Source: Nordella sp. HKS 07 (lineage in GTDB: Bacteria; Pseudomonadota; Alphaproteobacteria; Rhizobiales; Aestuariivirgaceae). Taken from it: 64,000 nucleotides of DNA. The stretch covers positions 2,746,001-2,810,000 of the forward strand of contig NZ_CP049258.1 of assembly GCF_011046735.1 (NCBI RefSeq). The letters run 5' to 3'. Below, one piece after another: positions 52,303-62,843 of the stretch; position 1 is the stretch's first letter, and every line of letters starts with the position of its first letter. The notes under the pieces were generated by a model. That model had not been told where the DNA came from and searched no databases. It saw nothing but the letters and a program-made list of their open reading frames with translations. Made by a program: the position numbers and the translations under genes.

Positions 52303-53154
52303 TCAGGAGGAAAAGGCGTTTTGGTTATCTGCGATAAATTCGTAGAGCGACCTGGGCTTTCGGCCGAGGAGCATCGGAAGATCGGGCGAGATGGCATTCT
52401 CGGCGGCGCTGTACGCAGACGCAATGTGGGCCAGATCAAACGCGCGCCAGGTTGGAATCCCCATCGCGAGCAAACGGGCTTCGAAATCTTCAGGCGCGAC
52501 TGGCTCATACGCGATCGCATGGCCGGCAACCGCGGCTAACGCAGACGCGACCTGTTCGTAGTTGTACGTGACAGGCCCGGTCAGCTTATACTCTTTGGCA
52601 GCGTGTGCGGTGGGATTGACGAGAATGACCGCTGCGGCAGCGCCTACATCGCTGGCGTCGACGAGGGGAAAACGGTCGCGCCCCATCGGAGCTGAAAGCC
52701 GTCCTTCGCGTCGAACCGCATCTGCGGCGCGCAGCAGGTTCTGCATATAGAGGTGCGGCTTAAGGAGCGTCCAGTCTCCGGGACTTTCTCGGATTTCTTC
52801 GTCGATTTGGTGATGCTCGCGCATCAACGCTATTGGAGACTCGGGGGATGCGCCGATAGCGGATAGCTTAACTATGTGCCGCACCCCGGCACGACGGGCG
52901 TGGGCGAGCACGCGCTGATGCTGTGAAACCGAGTCCGGGCTATCCCGGCCCGCCAGAAGCATGACGTAAACGCCCTCGAGCGCTCTGGCGAGCGACTTGT
53001 CATCGTCGAAGCTGCCCTGCATAACCTCGACACCTTCGGACCCGGTGAATCCGGATGACCTTCGCACAAGTACGCGAACCTCGGCACTAGCCGCGACAAG
53101 GGCATTCAATGCTGCGCCTCCGACTTGCCCCGTTGCCCCGGTGATCAGTATCAT
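52303..53154 (-). CDS. NmrA-like NAD(P)-binding oxidoreductase (atypical SDR)
   Basis: A 283-residue protein. MILITGATGQVGGAALNALV is the dinucleotide-binding GxxGxxG loop; VMQGSFDDDKSLARALEGV and KLSAIGASPESPIALMREHH are NmrA/QOR2-type blocks, and LKPHLYMQNLL is conserved. No SDR YxxxK motif is seen, as usual in this atypical group. It may reduce quinones or act as a redox sensor. Monocistronic. Confidence 0.82.
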   Translation of the reverse strand: MILITGATGQVGGAALNALVAASAEVRVLVRRSSGFTGSEGVEVMQGSFDDDKSLARALEGVYVMLLAGRDSPDSVSQHQRVLAHARRAGVRHIVKLSAIGASPESPIALMREHHQIDEEIRESPGDWTLLKPHLYMQNLLRAADAVRREGRLSAPMGRDRFPLVDASDVGAAAAVILVNPTAHAAKEYKLTGPVTYNYEQVASALAAVAGHAIAYEPVAPEDFEARLLAMGIPTWRAFDLAHIASAYSAAENAISPDLPMLLGRKPRSLYEFIADNQNAFSS

Positions 53155-53497
53155 AGATACAATTCAACCTCTTGTTGCGAAGTCCTTCAGGGGCAGGGTC
53201 GCAGGCGTAGGCCTAGCCAAATGTCAACTCTGCCATCAATCCACAATATTGGATTGGATGTATCTCCAATGGAATCATGCGGAGCGTGAAACGCCCCGAT
53301 TGAGGGCAAGGAACTGAATATGCGCGGCCCACCTGTTTAATACCTCTTTTCGCTCTTCAACAAGCTCATGCCGTTGATAAACGGCAGCGACGCCGGTTAT
53401 GCAGCGCAGTACATCATCCGCATGCACCAGAAAGCACGCCCCTCATTCCCACAAGGGGGAGGTGAATTATATGTGTACGCGAAGACTACCCATCCCT
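53155..53497. other. Intergenic region without recognised gene
   Basis: A 343-bp gap between the NmrA-type gene (divergent start) and the end of the peptide-transporter ATPase gene. I see no gene. A small inverted repeat ATTGGA-TGTATC-TCCAAT (53253-53270), about 100 bp upstream of the NmrA start, is a possible operator. Base composition is more A/T-rich than its surroundings. Confidence 0.4.
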
Positions 53498-55354
<1,857 letters not shown>

Positions 55355-55356
55355 CT

Positions 55357-57138
55357 CTATCTCCCGACCGCATAGGCCTGCATGAGGCGCGGAGTCGCTC
55401 CAGCGCGTAAGAGCCCGTCCGCGTCGCGGCGCGCCGCCGTCATGCGCCCGATTGTCCACGGTTCGGCGACGGTCAGCCGGTGGCCGCGGCAGCGGAGCTC
55501 GTCAAGCACCTGAGGCGCGAAATTTGCTTCCGCGATCAGGCTGCCGGGATCGCGCGTGCGCGGATGGAACGAGGCGGGGAAATGCGCGGTATGGAACAGC
55601 GGCAGGTCGATGGCTTCCTGCAGATTGCGGCCATGATGCACATGGCGCAGGAAGAAGGCCAGCTGCCACTGCTCCTGCTGATCGCCGCCGGGCGTGCCGA
55701 AAGCCAGCGTCGGCCGGCCTTCATGCAGCGCCAGCGACGGGGTCAAGGTGGTGCGCGGCCGCTTGCCGGGCTCGAGCGAACTCGGCAGGCCGGGCTCCAG
55801 CCAGAACATCTGGGCGCGTGAATTGAGACAGAAGCCGAGGCCGGGGATGATCGGCGAGGATTGCAGCCAGCCGCCCGACGGCGTCGCCGACACCATATTG
55901 CCTTCCCGGTCGATGACATCGATATGGACGGTGTCGCCGCGCTTCTTGGCGAGATGCGCCATGGTCGGCTCGTAGACTGCGCCGCTTGTATCCGCGGCCA
56001 GCATCGCCAGCATGTGTTGCACTTGTGCGTCGAAACCGGGAACGGCGCCGGGCAGGAGATCGAGCGAGGCCTGCCTGCCGATCAGCTGCCGGCGCTCGGC
56101 CGCATAGCTATCGGACAGCAGATGATCGAGCGGCACGGCGCAGAATTCGGGATCGCCGTAATAGGCCTCGCGGTCAGCGAAAGCGAGCTTCATCGCCTCG
56201 GTCACCGTATGGACGAATTCCGTGCCAGCAGGATCCATCCCGGCCAGATCGAAGTCCTTGAGGAGCGCCAGGGTCTGCAGGAAGACCGGACCCTGTCCCC
56301 ACGGACCGGTCTTGGCGACCGTCCAGCCGTGATAATCATAGGTCAGCGGTGCCTCGACCGTCGCCGTCCAGCGCGCCATGTCGGCGGCGGTGAGCACGCC
56401 CTTGTGCCTCCGGCCGCTCTCATCCATCACCTCGGCCGTGTCGAGATAGTCCTGGATGGCCTCGGCGACGAAGCCGCGATAGAAGGCGTCGCGCGCCGCC
56501 TCGATCTGCGCCTCGCGGCCGCGCTTCGCCTCGGCTTCGGCAAGGACGCGGCGCCATGTCTGCGCCAGAGCCGGGTTGCGGAAAATCGCGCGTGGCTTGG
56601 GCACCGCACCACCCGGCAGCCATGTCTGGTGCGATGTCGGCCATTCGCGGGCGAAGAAGTCGGCGAGATTGGCGATCGTGTCGGCGACGCGCGCCAATAC
56701 GGGATGCCCGTCATCGGCATAGTGGATCGCGGGCTCGAGCACGTCGCGCAGCGAGAGCCGGCCGTAATCGCGCAGCATCAGCATCCAGCCGTCGAAGGCG
56801 CCGGGAATGACGGTGGCGAGCAGGCCGTCGCCCGGGATCTTGGCGAGGCCCTGGGCCCGGTAATGCTCGATCGTGGCGCCCGCCGGTGCTGGACCTTGCG
56901 CGCAGATGACCTCGATCCTGTCCTTCTTCTTAGAGTAGACGATCGCCGGCAGATCGCCCCCCGGCCCGACGAGATGCGGCTCGACCACCTGCAGCACGAA
57001 GCCTGCCGCCACCGCGGCGTCGAAGGCATTGCCGCCCTTTTCGAGCATGCTCATGCCGACCGCCGAAGCGATCCAATGGGTCGAGGCGACGACGCCGAAA
57101 GTGCCGAGGATTTCGGGCCGGGTGGTGAAGGCATTCAT
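55357..57138 (-). CDS. ggt: Gamma-glutamyltransferase / glutathione hydrolase
   Basis: A 593-residue Ntn-hydrolase. GGNAFDAAVAAGFVLQVVEP and HLVGPGGDLPAIVYSKKKD match the N-terminal part. The self-cleavage and nucleophile Thr is about Thr403 in KKRGDTVHIDVIDREGNM, followed by SATPSGGWLQSSPIIPGLGF. It lacks a signal peptide, unlike classical periplasmic GGT, so it likely acts in the cytoplasm on imported gamma-glutamyl compounds. It lies between permease and ATPase genes of a GsiA-type transporter. ATG at 57138 is chosen. Confidence 0.88.
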   Translation of the reverse strand: MNAFTTRPEILGTFGVVASTHWIASAVGMSMLEKGGNAFDAAVAAGFVLQVVEPHLVGPGGDLPAIVYSKKKDRIEVICAQGPAPAGATIEHYRAQGLAKIPGDGLLATVIPGAFDGWMLMLRDYGRLSLRDVLEPAIHYADDGHPVLARVADTIANLADFFAREWPTSHQTWLPGGAVPKPRAIFRNPALAQTWRRVLAEAEAKRGREAQIEAARDAFYRGFVAEAIQDYLDTAEVMDESGRRHKGVLTAADMARWTATVEAPLTYDYHGWTVAKTGPWGQGPVFLQTLALLKDFDLAGMDPAGTEFVHTVTEAMKLAFADREAYYGDPEFCAVPLDHLLSDSYAAERRQLIGRQASLDLLPGAVPGFDAQVQHMLAMLAADTSGAVYEPTMAHLAKKRGDTVHIDVIDREGNMVSATPSGGWLQSSPIIPGLGFCLNSRAQMFWLEPGLPSSLEPGKRPRTTLTPSLALHEGRPTLAFGTPGGDQQEQWQLAFFLRHVHHGRNLQEAIDLPLFHTAHFPASFHPRTRDPGSLIAEANFAPQVLDELRCRGHRLTVAEPWTIGRMTAARRDADGLLRAGATPRLMQAYAVGR

Positions 57139-57151
57139 ACAATTTCCCCTG

Positions 57152-58030
57152 TCAAGTTTCGCGCGGATCGAGCGCATCGCGCAGGCCGTCGCCGAGAAGG
57201 TTAAAGCCGATCACCGCGAGATAGATCGCCACCCCCGGCCAGATCGCCATCCACGGCGCCTGCGACAGATAGTTCTTGGCGACATTCAGCATCGAGCCCC
57301 AGCTCGCCGCCGGCGGCTGCTGGCCGAGACCGATGAAAGAGAGGCTCGCCTCGGCGATGATGGCGGTCGCCACGGTCAAAGTCGCCTGGACCAGGATCGG
57401 CGCCAGCACATTGGGCAGGATGTAGCGCGTGATGATGCTGAAATGGCGAAGCCCGATCGATCTGGCACCTTCGACATAGTCCTCCGTCTTGACGGAGAGC
57501 ACCTGTCCGCGCGTCAGCCGGATGAAGACCGGCATGCCGGAAAGCCCGATCGCGATCATGGCGTTGGTGAGACTCGGTCCGAGAAATGCCGCGAGCGCGA
57601 TGGCGGTGATCAGGAACGGCATCGCCAGGAGCGCGTCGGTGATGCGCGAAATGATCATGTCGGTCCAGCCACCGAAATAGCCGGCGATCAGGCCGAAGGG
57701 CACGCCTACCGCCACCGCGATCACGACCGACACGACGCCCGCCATCAGCGAGGCCTGGGCGCCCCAGATCATGCGCGCCAAGTTATCGCGCCCGAGATCA
57801 TCGGTGCCGAGCCAATAGAGCGCCGACGGCGCCTTGCGGATCGCCGTCCAGCTCGTCGCATTGGGATCGGCGATCGGCAGGAACGGCGCGCTGAGCGCGA
57901 GAAGCGTCAGAAACAGGACGATGCCGCAGCCCACCATGGCGCTTTTATTGGCCTTGAGCTTGCGCCATGCGCGGCTCGGCGCCCGCCTCTCCGGCAGGCC
58001 TGCGGCATCGGCGGGGGTGACCGCCGTCAC
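57152..58030 (-). CDS. Peptide/glutathione ABC transporter permease, DppC/GsiD-like
   Basis: A 292-residue permease. WRKLKANKSAMVGCGIVLFL is the first membrane segment, LYWLGTDDLGRDNLARMIWG the periplasmic motif and VKTEDYVEGARSIGLRHFSI the coupling loop. I propose a GTG start at 58030, overlapping the previous stop in GTGA; a longer ATG-led version would overlap the DppB-like gene by about 90 bases. Confidence 0.88.
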   Translation of the reverse strand: MTAVTPADAAGLPERRAPSRAWRKLKANKSAMVGCGIVLFLTLLALSAPFLPIADPNATSWTAIRKAPSALYWLGTDDLGRDNLARMIWGAQASLMAGVVSVVIAVAVGVPFGLIAGYFGGWTDMIISRITDALLAMPFLITAIALAAFLGPSLTNAMIAIGLSGMPVFIRLTRGQVLSVKTEDYVEGARSIGLRHFSIITRYILPNVLAPILVQATLTVATAIIAEASLSFIGLGQQPPAASWGSMLNVAKNYLSQAPWMAIWPGVAIYLAVIGFNLLGDGLRDALDPRET

Positions 58031-58974
58031 AGCACGGCCCTCATGCGCGGATTGAGCACGAAATAGAGCACATCGGCGAGCAGGTTCATGAGGATGAAGC
58101 CGACGGCAGTGCACAGCACGACACCCTGCACGACGGCATAGTCGCGGGTGAAGACGGCATCGACGATCAGCTTGCCGAAGCCCGGAATGGTGAAGATCTG
58201 CTCGGTCAATACCGCACCCGCCAGCAATTCGCCGAACAGCAGCGCGCTCAGCGTGACGATCGGCAAAAGCGCGTTGCGGAAACTGTGAGTGAGCACGACG
58301 GCGTGCTCGGCGAGGCCTTTGGCGCGCGCGGTGCGGATGTAATCGGTGCTGAGAACGCTCAGCATGGCCGAGCGCGTATGGCGCATGAGGGTCGCCGCGA
58401 GCGCATTGCCGAGGACGAAGGCCGGCATGACCATGGTCTCGAGCGAGCGGATGGGATCCGATGTGAAAGGCTCGTAGCCGGAAGCCGGAAGCCAGCCCAG
58501 GCTGACCGAGACGAGCAGGATCAGCATGATGCCGAGCCAGAAATTGGGAATCGACAGGCCGGAGAGCGCGATGAAGCTCGCCAGATAGTCGAGAGGGGTG
58601 TTTTTCTTCACCGCGGCGAGGATCCCCATCGGAATGCCGATCACGAAGGCGAAGAAGATCGCCATCACCGCGAGCTGGATCGTCACCGGCAGTTTCGCCG
58701 CGATGAGGGAGAGCACCGGCTCGTTGCTGCGCAGCGAGATGCCGAGATCGCCGGTGAGCGCATTGCCGAGCCAGTAGGCATATTGCATCGGCACGGGGTC
58801 GTTCAGCCGGTATTTCTCGCGCAGCACTTCGAGCACGGCGGGATCGCGCTCTTCGCCCGCCATGGCGAGAACGGGATCGCCCGGCAGGAGCTTCTGCAGC
58901 GAGAAGACGAAGATCGAGACGATCAGCAGCGTCGGTATGGCGATAAGGAGCCGCTTGGCGATGTAAGTGTACAT
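58027..58974 (-). CDS. Peptide/glutathione ABC transporter permease, DppB/GsiC-like
   Basis: A 315-residue permease with six membrane segments. It starts MYTYIAKRLLIAIPTLLIVS; the periplasmic part has YRLNDPVPMQYAYWLGNALT and DLGISLRSNEPV; the coupling loop is STDYIRTARAKGLAEHAVVL. The 3' end overlaps the next permease start by four bases. Confidence 0.92.
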   Translation of the reverse strand: MYTYIAKRLLIAIPTLLIVSIFVFSLQKLLPGDPVLAMAGEERDPAVLEVLREKYRLNDPVPMQYAYWLGNALTGDLGISLRSNEPVLSLIAAKLPVTIQLAVMAIFFAFVIGIPMGILAAVKKNTPLDYLASFIALSGLSIPNFWLGIMLILLVSVSLGWLPASGYEPFTSDPIRSLETMVMPAFVLGNALAATLMRHTRSAMLSVLSTDYIRTARAKGLAEHAVVLTHSFRNALLPIVTLSALLFGELLAGAVLTEQIFTIPGFGKLIVDAVFTRDYAVVQGVVLCTAVGFILMNLLADVLYFVLNPRMRAVL

Positions 58975-59035
58975 GAGTCTCCAGGCCTTTTCGGGAACAC
59001 CGCGCCGGCCTTAGGCAGCCCGCGCGGCGCCGTGA

Positions 59036-60544
59036 CTAATCGGCCTTCTTCACCCCGATGAGGCGGATCATGCCGTCGGCCGTCGGCGCGAAACCCGTCA
59101 CTTTCTTGTTCAAGCCCCAGATCCAGGCCTGGTGGCCGAAATAGATGACCGGCAAGTCGTCGTTCAGGATGACCGCCGCCGCGTCGTATTTCTGCTTGCG
59201 CGCCTCGGTGTCGGTCGACTCGCGCGCCTCGTTGAGGAGCTTGTCGACTTCCGGATTGCAATATTTCATGTCGTTGAGGCCACCTTTGCAGGTGACGAAC
59301 TGATGGATATTGCCGTCGGGATCGACGCGGCCGGACCAGTCGGTGCGCGCCAGCACATATTTGCCGGCGGTCTGCTCGTCGAGCAGCGTGGCGAATTCCA
59401 TCGACTTCAGCGTGACCTCGAAGCCGGCCTCAGCCACCATCGCCTGCATCATCTGCGCCGCCTGAAGGATGACGGGGGTGTTGGTGACGAGGAATTCGAG
59501 CTTGAGGTGCTCGACGCCAGCTTCCTTCATCAAAGCCTTTGCCTTGTCGAGATCGCGGGCGGGCACGGGGACGTTCTTGTTGAACCACGGGCTGTTCGGC
59601 GGCACCGACTGGTTGCCGGCGAGCCCCGTTCCCTCATAGACGACCTGCATGATCGCCTCGCGGTCGAGCGCCAGCGAGAAGGCCTGGCGCAGCCTCTTGT
59701 CCTTGCTGAGCGGATTGTCGGCGGCGGGGCCGTTCGCGATATTCACATAGAGCGCCAGATAGCCGAGATTGACCGCGTCGAAATAGTTGAGATTGGCGTC
59801 GGCCTTGATCGCCGCGGCGTCGCTGGCGACCATTTCCTCGCCCATGTCGAGATCGCCGGCGCGCAGGTTGGCGAGGCGAACGGTGCTGTCCGGGATCGGC
59901 AGATAGGTCACCTTGTCGAGGAAGACATTGTCCTTGTTCCAGTAGTCCTGGAATTTCTCCAGTACGATGCGGTCCTGCTGCACCCGCTCGATGAATTTGA
60001 AGGGGCCGGCACAGACCGGATGGCTGCCGAAATTGGCGCCGAGCTCCTTCGCCGCCTTGGGCGAGACGATCATGCCGGCGCGGTCGGCGAGCTGCGCGAG
60101 CAGCGTCACGTCGGGGCTCTTCAGCTTGAAGGTCACCTCGAGGGGGCCGGTGGCTTCGACCTTGTCGACCGAGGCGAGCTCGCTCTTGCGCCGCGATTCC
60201 GGCAATGTCTTATTGCGCTCGATCGTCGCCACGACAGCGGCCGCGTCAAGTGGCGTGCCGTCGTGGAACTTGACGCCCTCGCGCAGCTTCATCTTCAGTT
60301 CCTTGCCCTCAGCACCCCACGACCATTCGGTCGCGAGCTGCGGCACGATGTCGAGCTTGGGCCCGACATCGACGAGCTTGTCGCACATCGCCGTATAGAT
60401 GATGCGGCCGACGAAGGTGCGCGACTGCGCCGGATCGAGCACGTCGGCGTCGTTGGCGAGGCCGATCTTCAGCTCGGCCGCCTGCGCTGTGGCGGCGAAG
60501 AGCAGGGCGGTGGTTGTCGTCGCTAGGAATGTCAGTGGTTTCAT
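59036..60544 (-). CDS. ABC transporter substrate-binding protein, peptide type (GsiB-like family)
   Basis: A 502-residue periplasmic protein with signal peptide (MKPLTFLATTTTALLFAATA then QA). Mature blocks: IGLANDADVLDPAQSRTFVG, LREGVKFHDGTPLDAAAVVA, VCAGPFKFIERVQQDRIVLE and AFSLALDREAIMQVVYEGTG, all SBP_bac_5 features. First gene of the SBP, permease, permease, ggt, ATPase operon. The ligand is inferred to be glutathione or other gamma-glutamyl peptides from the presence of ggt. Confidence 0.88.
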   Translation of the reverse strand: MKPLTFLATTTTALLFAATAQAAELKIGLANDADVLDPAQSRTFVGRIIYTAMCDKLVDVGPKLDIVPQLATEWSWGAEGKELKMKLREGVKFHDGTPLDAAAVVATIERNKTLPESRRKSELASVDKVEATGPLEVTFKLKSPDVTLLAQLADRAGMIVSPKAAKELGANFGSHPVCAGPFKFIERVQQDRIVLEKFQDYWNKDNVFLDKVTYLPIPDSTVRLANLRAGDLDMGEEMVASDAAAIKADANLNYFDAVNLGYLALYVNIANGPAADNPLSKDKRLRQAFSLALDREAIMQVVYEGTGLAGNQSVPPNSPWFNKNVPVPARDLDKAKALMKEAGVEHLKLEFLVTNTPVILQAAQMMQAMVAEAGFEVTLKSMEFATLLDEQTAGKYVLARTDWSGRVDPDGNIHQFVTCKGGLNDMKYCNPEVDKLLNEARESTDTEARKQKYDAAAVILNDDLPVIYFGHQAWIWGLNKKVTGFAPTADGMIRLIGVKKAD

Positions 60545-60591
60545 GGCGTTCTCCTCTTTTGTGTTTCGAGGGTCTCATGACCCTTCTGTTG

Positions 60592-61323
60592 TCAGGCGCT
60601 GCGGGCTTCGCCGTCCTCGGCCTCGCGGTCGGGCGAGGTGACACGGATGAGATTCTCCTGCAGCGTCAGCAGATGCTGCCGCATCGTTTCACCGGCGCGG
60701 CCCGGATCATGCGCGCCGATCGCCTCGACGATCTGGCGATGCTGCCGGTTGAGCAGTTCACGTGAGCCGGCGGGGCCGGCGACCTTGCGCGCCCTTTCGC
60801 GGATATTCAGCCAGGCCCGGTCCTGGCGGACCCGGTTGACCACGTCGAAAATGGCGAGGAAGAGCCCGTTGCCGGCACATTGGGCGATGAGGCGATGCAG
60901 CGCGCCGTCCCACAATTCATGCCCGTCCGCATCGGCGCTTTCGGCGATCTTGTTGACGAGCTCGTGCAGGCGCTCGACATCGTCGGGCTTGGCCCGCAAG
61001 GCGGCGAGCTGCGCCAGAGGCGGCTCGATCCTAAGCCGCACTTCCATCACTTCCATGAAATCGGTCTTGCCCAGGATGTCGCCGAAATGCCGGTCGAGGC
61101 CGTCGCGGGGCTGCCCGACATAGGTCCCCGATCCTTGCCGCCGCCAGATCAGCCCCTCGGTTTCGAGCACTTCAAGAGCGCGGCGCACCGCGCGCCGTCC
61201 GACGCCGAGGTCTTCCGAGAGCGCTCTTTCGGTCGGCAGCCGGCCATTGCCGTCGAGGCCGCGCAGCAGATCGCGCAGTCTTTCGAGCGCGTAGTTCGAA
61301 TTTCCTGGCGGGTCTTCAGCCAT
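60592..61323 (-). CDS. GntR-family regulator, FCD subfamily
   Basis: A 243-residue protein: winged helix (NGRLPTERALSEDLGVGRRA, VRRALEVLETEGLIWRRQGS, GTYVGQP) and FCD domain with HRLIAQCAGNGLFLAIFDVV and RQHRQIVEAIGAHDPGRAGE, the latter with metal-type His. It precedes the gamma-glutamyl-peptide transporter operon in the same direction, 47 bases from the binding-protein ATG, so it may be cotranscribed with and autoregulate it. Confidence 0.85.
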   Translation of the reverse strand: MAEDPPGNSNYALERLRDLLRGLDGNGRLPTERALSEDLGVGRRAVRRALEVLETEGLIWRRQGSGTYVGQPRDGLDRHFGDILGKTDFMEVMEVRLRIEPPLAQLAALRAKPDDVERLHELVNKIAESADADGHELWDGALHRLIAQCAGNGLFLAIFDVVNRVRQDRAWLNIRERARKVAGPAGSRELLNRQHRQIVEAIGAHDPGRAGETMRQHLLTLQENLIRVTSPDREAEDGEARSA

Positions 61324-61345
61324 GGGCGCTCTCGGTGCCGTCCAA

Positions 61346-61370
61346 TGGTACGAACCAATTCGGGATTGGT
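61346..61370. promoter_or_regulatory. Palindromic operator candidate upstream of the GntR gene
   Basis: ACCAAT (61354-61359) and ATTGGT (61365-61370) form a perfect inverted repeat with a 5-bp spacer, next to TGGTACGAACCA (61346-61357), itself an imperfect FadR-type site. It lies 23-47 bp upstream of the GntR start codon, where autoregulation would act. Inferred. Confidence 0.4.
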
Positions 61371-61444
61371 ACAGAACGGCGGAATCGGCGAAGGGTCAAG
61401 CGAATTCTGGTTGCACCACGTCATTACGCTCGCGACCGTCGCCG

Positions 61445-62497
61445 TCATCCCGCGGGTTGCGCGCTGCCTTCGGTGAAGCTCGTGAGATCGAGGCGCTGCA
61501 GCGCGCTCACCGGTTCACGGCCTTCGATGCGCTTGAGCAGGAACTCGGCGCAGTCATGGCCGGCGCGCACCAGGTCCTCGAAGAACTGCAAGGTCGGCAT
61601 CTGCACGAGGTCGAGGATGTTCGAGGTCTTCTTGTTCACGATGTCGACATCGCGGCCGATGACGAAGCCGGCGTCCTGAAAGCCCAGCATCATGCCGAGC
61701 GCCTGCATTTCCGAGCCGCAGATGATGCCGTCGGGGGCGGAAGTCTCGCGCGCCAGACGGTTGGCGTAGTCGCGCAAGGTAAAGGCGGGTGAGTAGAGGT
61801 TGACGCCCTCGGCGATGCGCGGTTCGAGTCCCGCCTCGAACAGAGCGCGGCGATAGCCCGCCTGCTGATGGCCGCTATAGGTGAACTGCTTGGGCGGCAG
61901 CACGATGACGATGCGCTTGCGCCCACGTGCGATGAGCGCCTGCGCGGCGCGATAGGCGAAATCGAAATTGTCGGTGTCGATATAGGGATGCGGTGTCGCG
62001 AGCTCGGTGCGCCCGAAGGTGATGAAGGGGAAGTCGCGCTCGAGCAGCATCTTCACGCGCAGATCCTGCGGCTCGGAATGGGTGAGGATGAGGCCGTCCG
62101 CCGCCGCCGTGTCGACGATGTAGCGCACCGGGTCGATCGGGTCCTGGTCGATATTCTGCGGCAGCACCTGCAGGTGATATTGCGTGCCGCGCAACGCCTC
62201 GCTGATGCCCATGATCAGCCGCTTGGCGTAATCGCTCATGTCGTCGGCCTGGTTCAGCACGAAGGAGATGACGAAGGTGCGCCCGGTCTTGAGGCGCACG
62301 CCGGCGCGATGCGGGCGGTAGCCGATCTCGTCGGCCACGGCGCGCACCCTGGCCTTTGTCTCATGAGAGAGCTCGGGCCCGTCCTTCAGCGCCCGCGATA
62401 CCGTGGTCACGCCGAGGCCGGTCAGGCCGGCGAGCGTCCGGAGCGTCGGCGGTCCCTTTGAGGTCCGTCGCGGCGGCTTTGTGCTGGAGCGGTCCAT
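61445..62497 (-). CDS. LacI-family transcriptional regulator
   Basis: A 350-residue regulator. The HTH and hinge are TLRTLAGLTGLGVTTVSRALK and ARVRAVADEIGYRPHRAGVR, followed by a periplasmic-binding-protein-like effector domain (TFVISFVLNQADDMSDYAKR, PFITFGRTE, YIDTDNFDFAYRAAQALIAR). Divergent from a glucose/mannose-type ABC transporter binding-protein gene, which it likely represses. Two palindromes with the AACGTT core in the shared region support this. Start at 62497; a 21-codon upstream extension is less likely. Confidence 0.88.
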   Translation of the reverse strand: MDRSSTKPPRRTSKGPPTLRTLAGLTGLGVTTVSRALKDGPELSHETKARVRAVADEIGYRPHRAGVRLKTGRTFVISFVLNQADDMSDYAKRLIMGISEALRGTQYHLQVLPQNIDQDPIDPVRYIVDTAAADGLILTHSEPQDLRVKMLLERDFPFITFGRTELATPHPYIDTDNFDFAYRAAQALIARGRKRIVIVLPPKQFTYSGHQQAGYRRALFEAGLEPRIAEGVNLYSPAFTLRDYANRLARETSAPDGIICGSEMQALGMMLGFQDAGFVIGRDVDIVNKKTSNILDLVQMPTLQFFEDLVRAGHDCAEFLLKRIEGREPVSALQRLDLTSFTEGSAQPAG

Positions 62498-62502
62498 CGG
62501 CT

Positions 62503-62514
62503 TGCAACGTTTCA
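62503..62514. promoter_or_regulatory. LacI-type operator half-match TGCAACGTTTCA
   Basis: A near-palindrome around the AACGTT core, six bases upstream of the LacI-type gene's ATG. LacI-family sites typically centre on such a CG step. Its resemblance to the perfect site at 62623 suggests autoregulation. Confidence 0.4.
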
Positions 62515-62622
62515 GAATTTGGGGCGCATGACATATTGAGTCTTCTGACTCTTCTGTCAATGATCCAACAATTACGGGCCCCTACCATCAACAGGCTTCA
62601 TCGCCCAGTTGACAAGAAAAAT

Positions 62623-62636
62623 CTGTAACGTTACAG
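62623..62636. promoter_or_regulatory. Perfect palindrome CTGTAACGTTACAG, LacI-type operator
   Basis: A 14-bp perfect palindrome in the divergent region, 207 bp before the binding-protein ATG and 126 bp before the regulator ATG. LacI-family operators commonly have this central-CG form. Assigned to the adjacent regulator by position. Confidence 0.6.
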
Positions 62637-62843
62637 GTCACGGCACGGTTTCAGGAATAACAAAAGCAAAACCAAGGCCGAGGGAGGAGGCTATTCATTT
62701 GCCAGGGCTGCCGCATCGCGCGAAGCTCAGGGATGCCAAAATCCCTGATGAAAGCGCTGACGGGCTCGGACTTCCAGCTTTGCCGTGATTGACCGGTGCC
62801 CGCTCGGGCGCCGGAATGCGTATCGCAACTTAGGGAGGATTTC

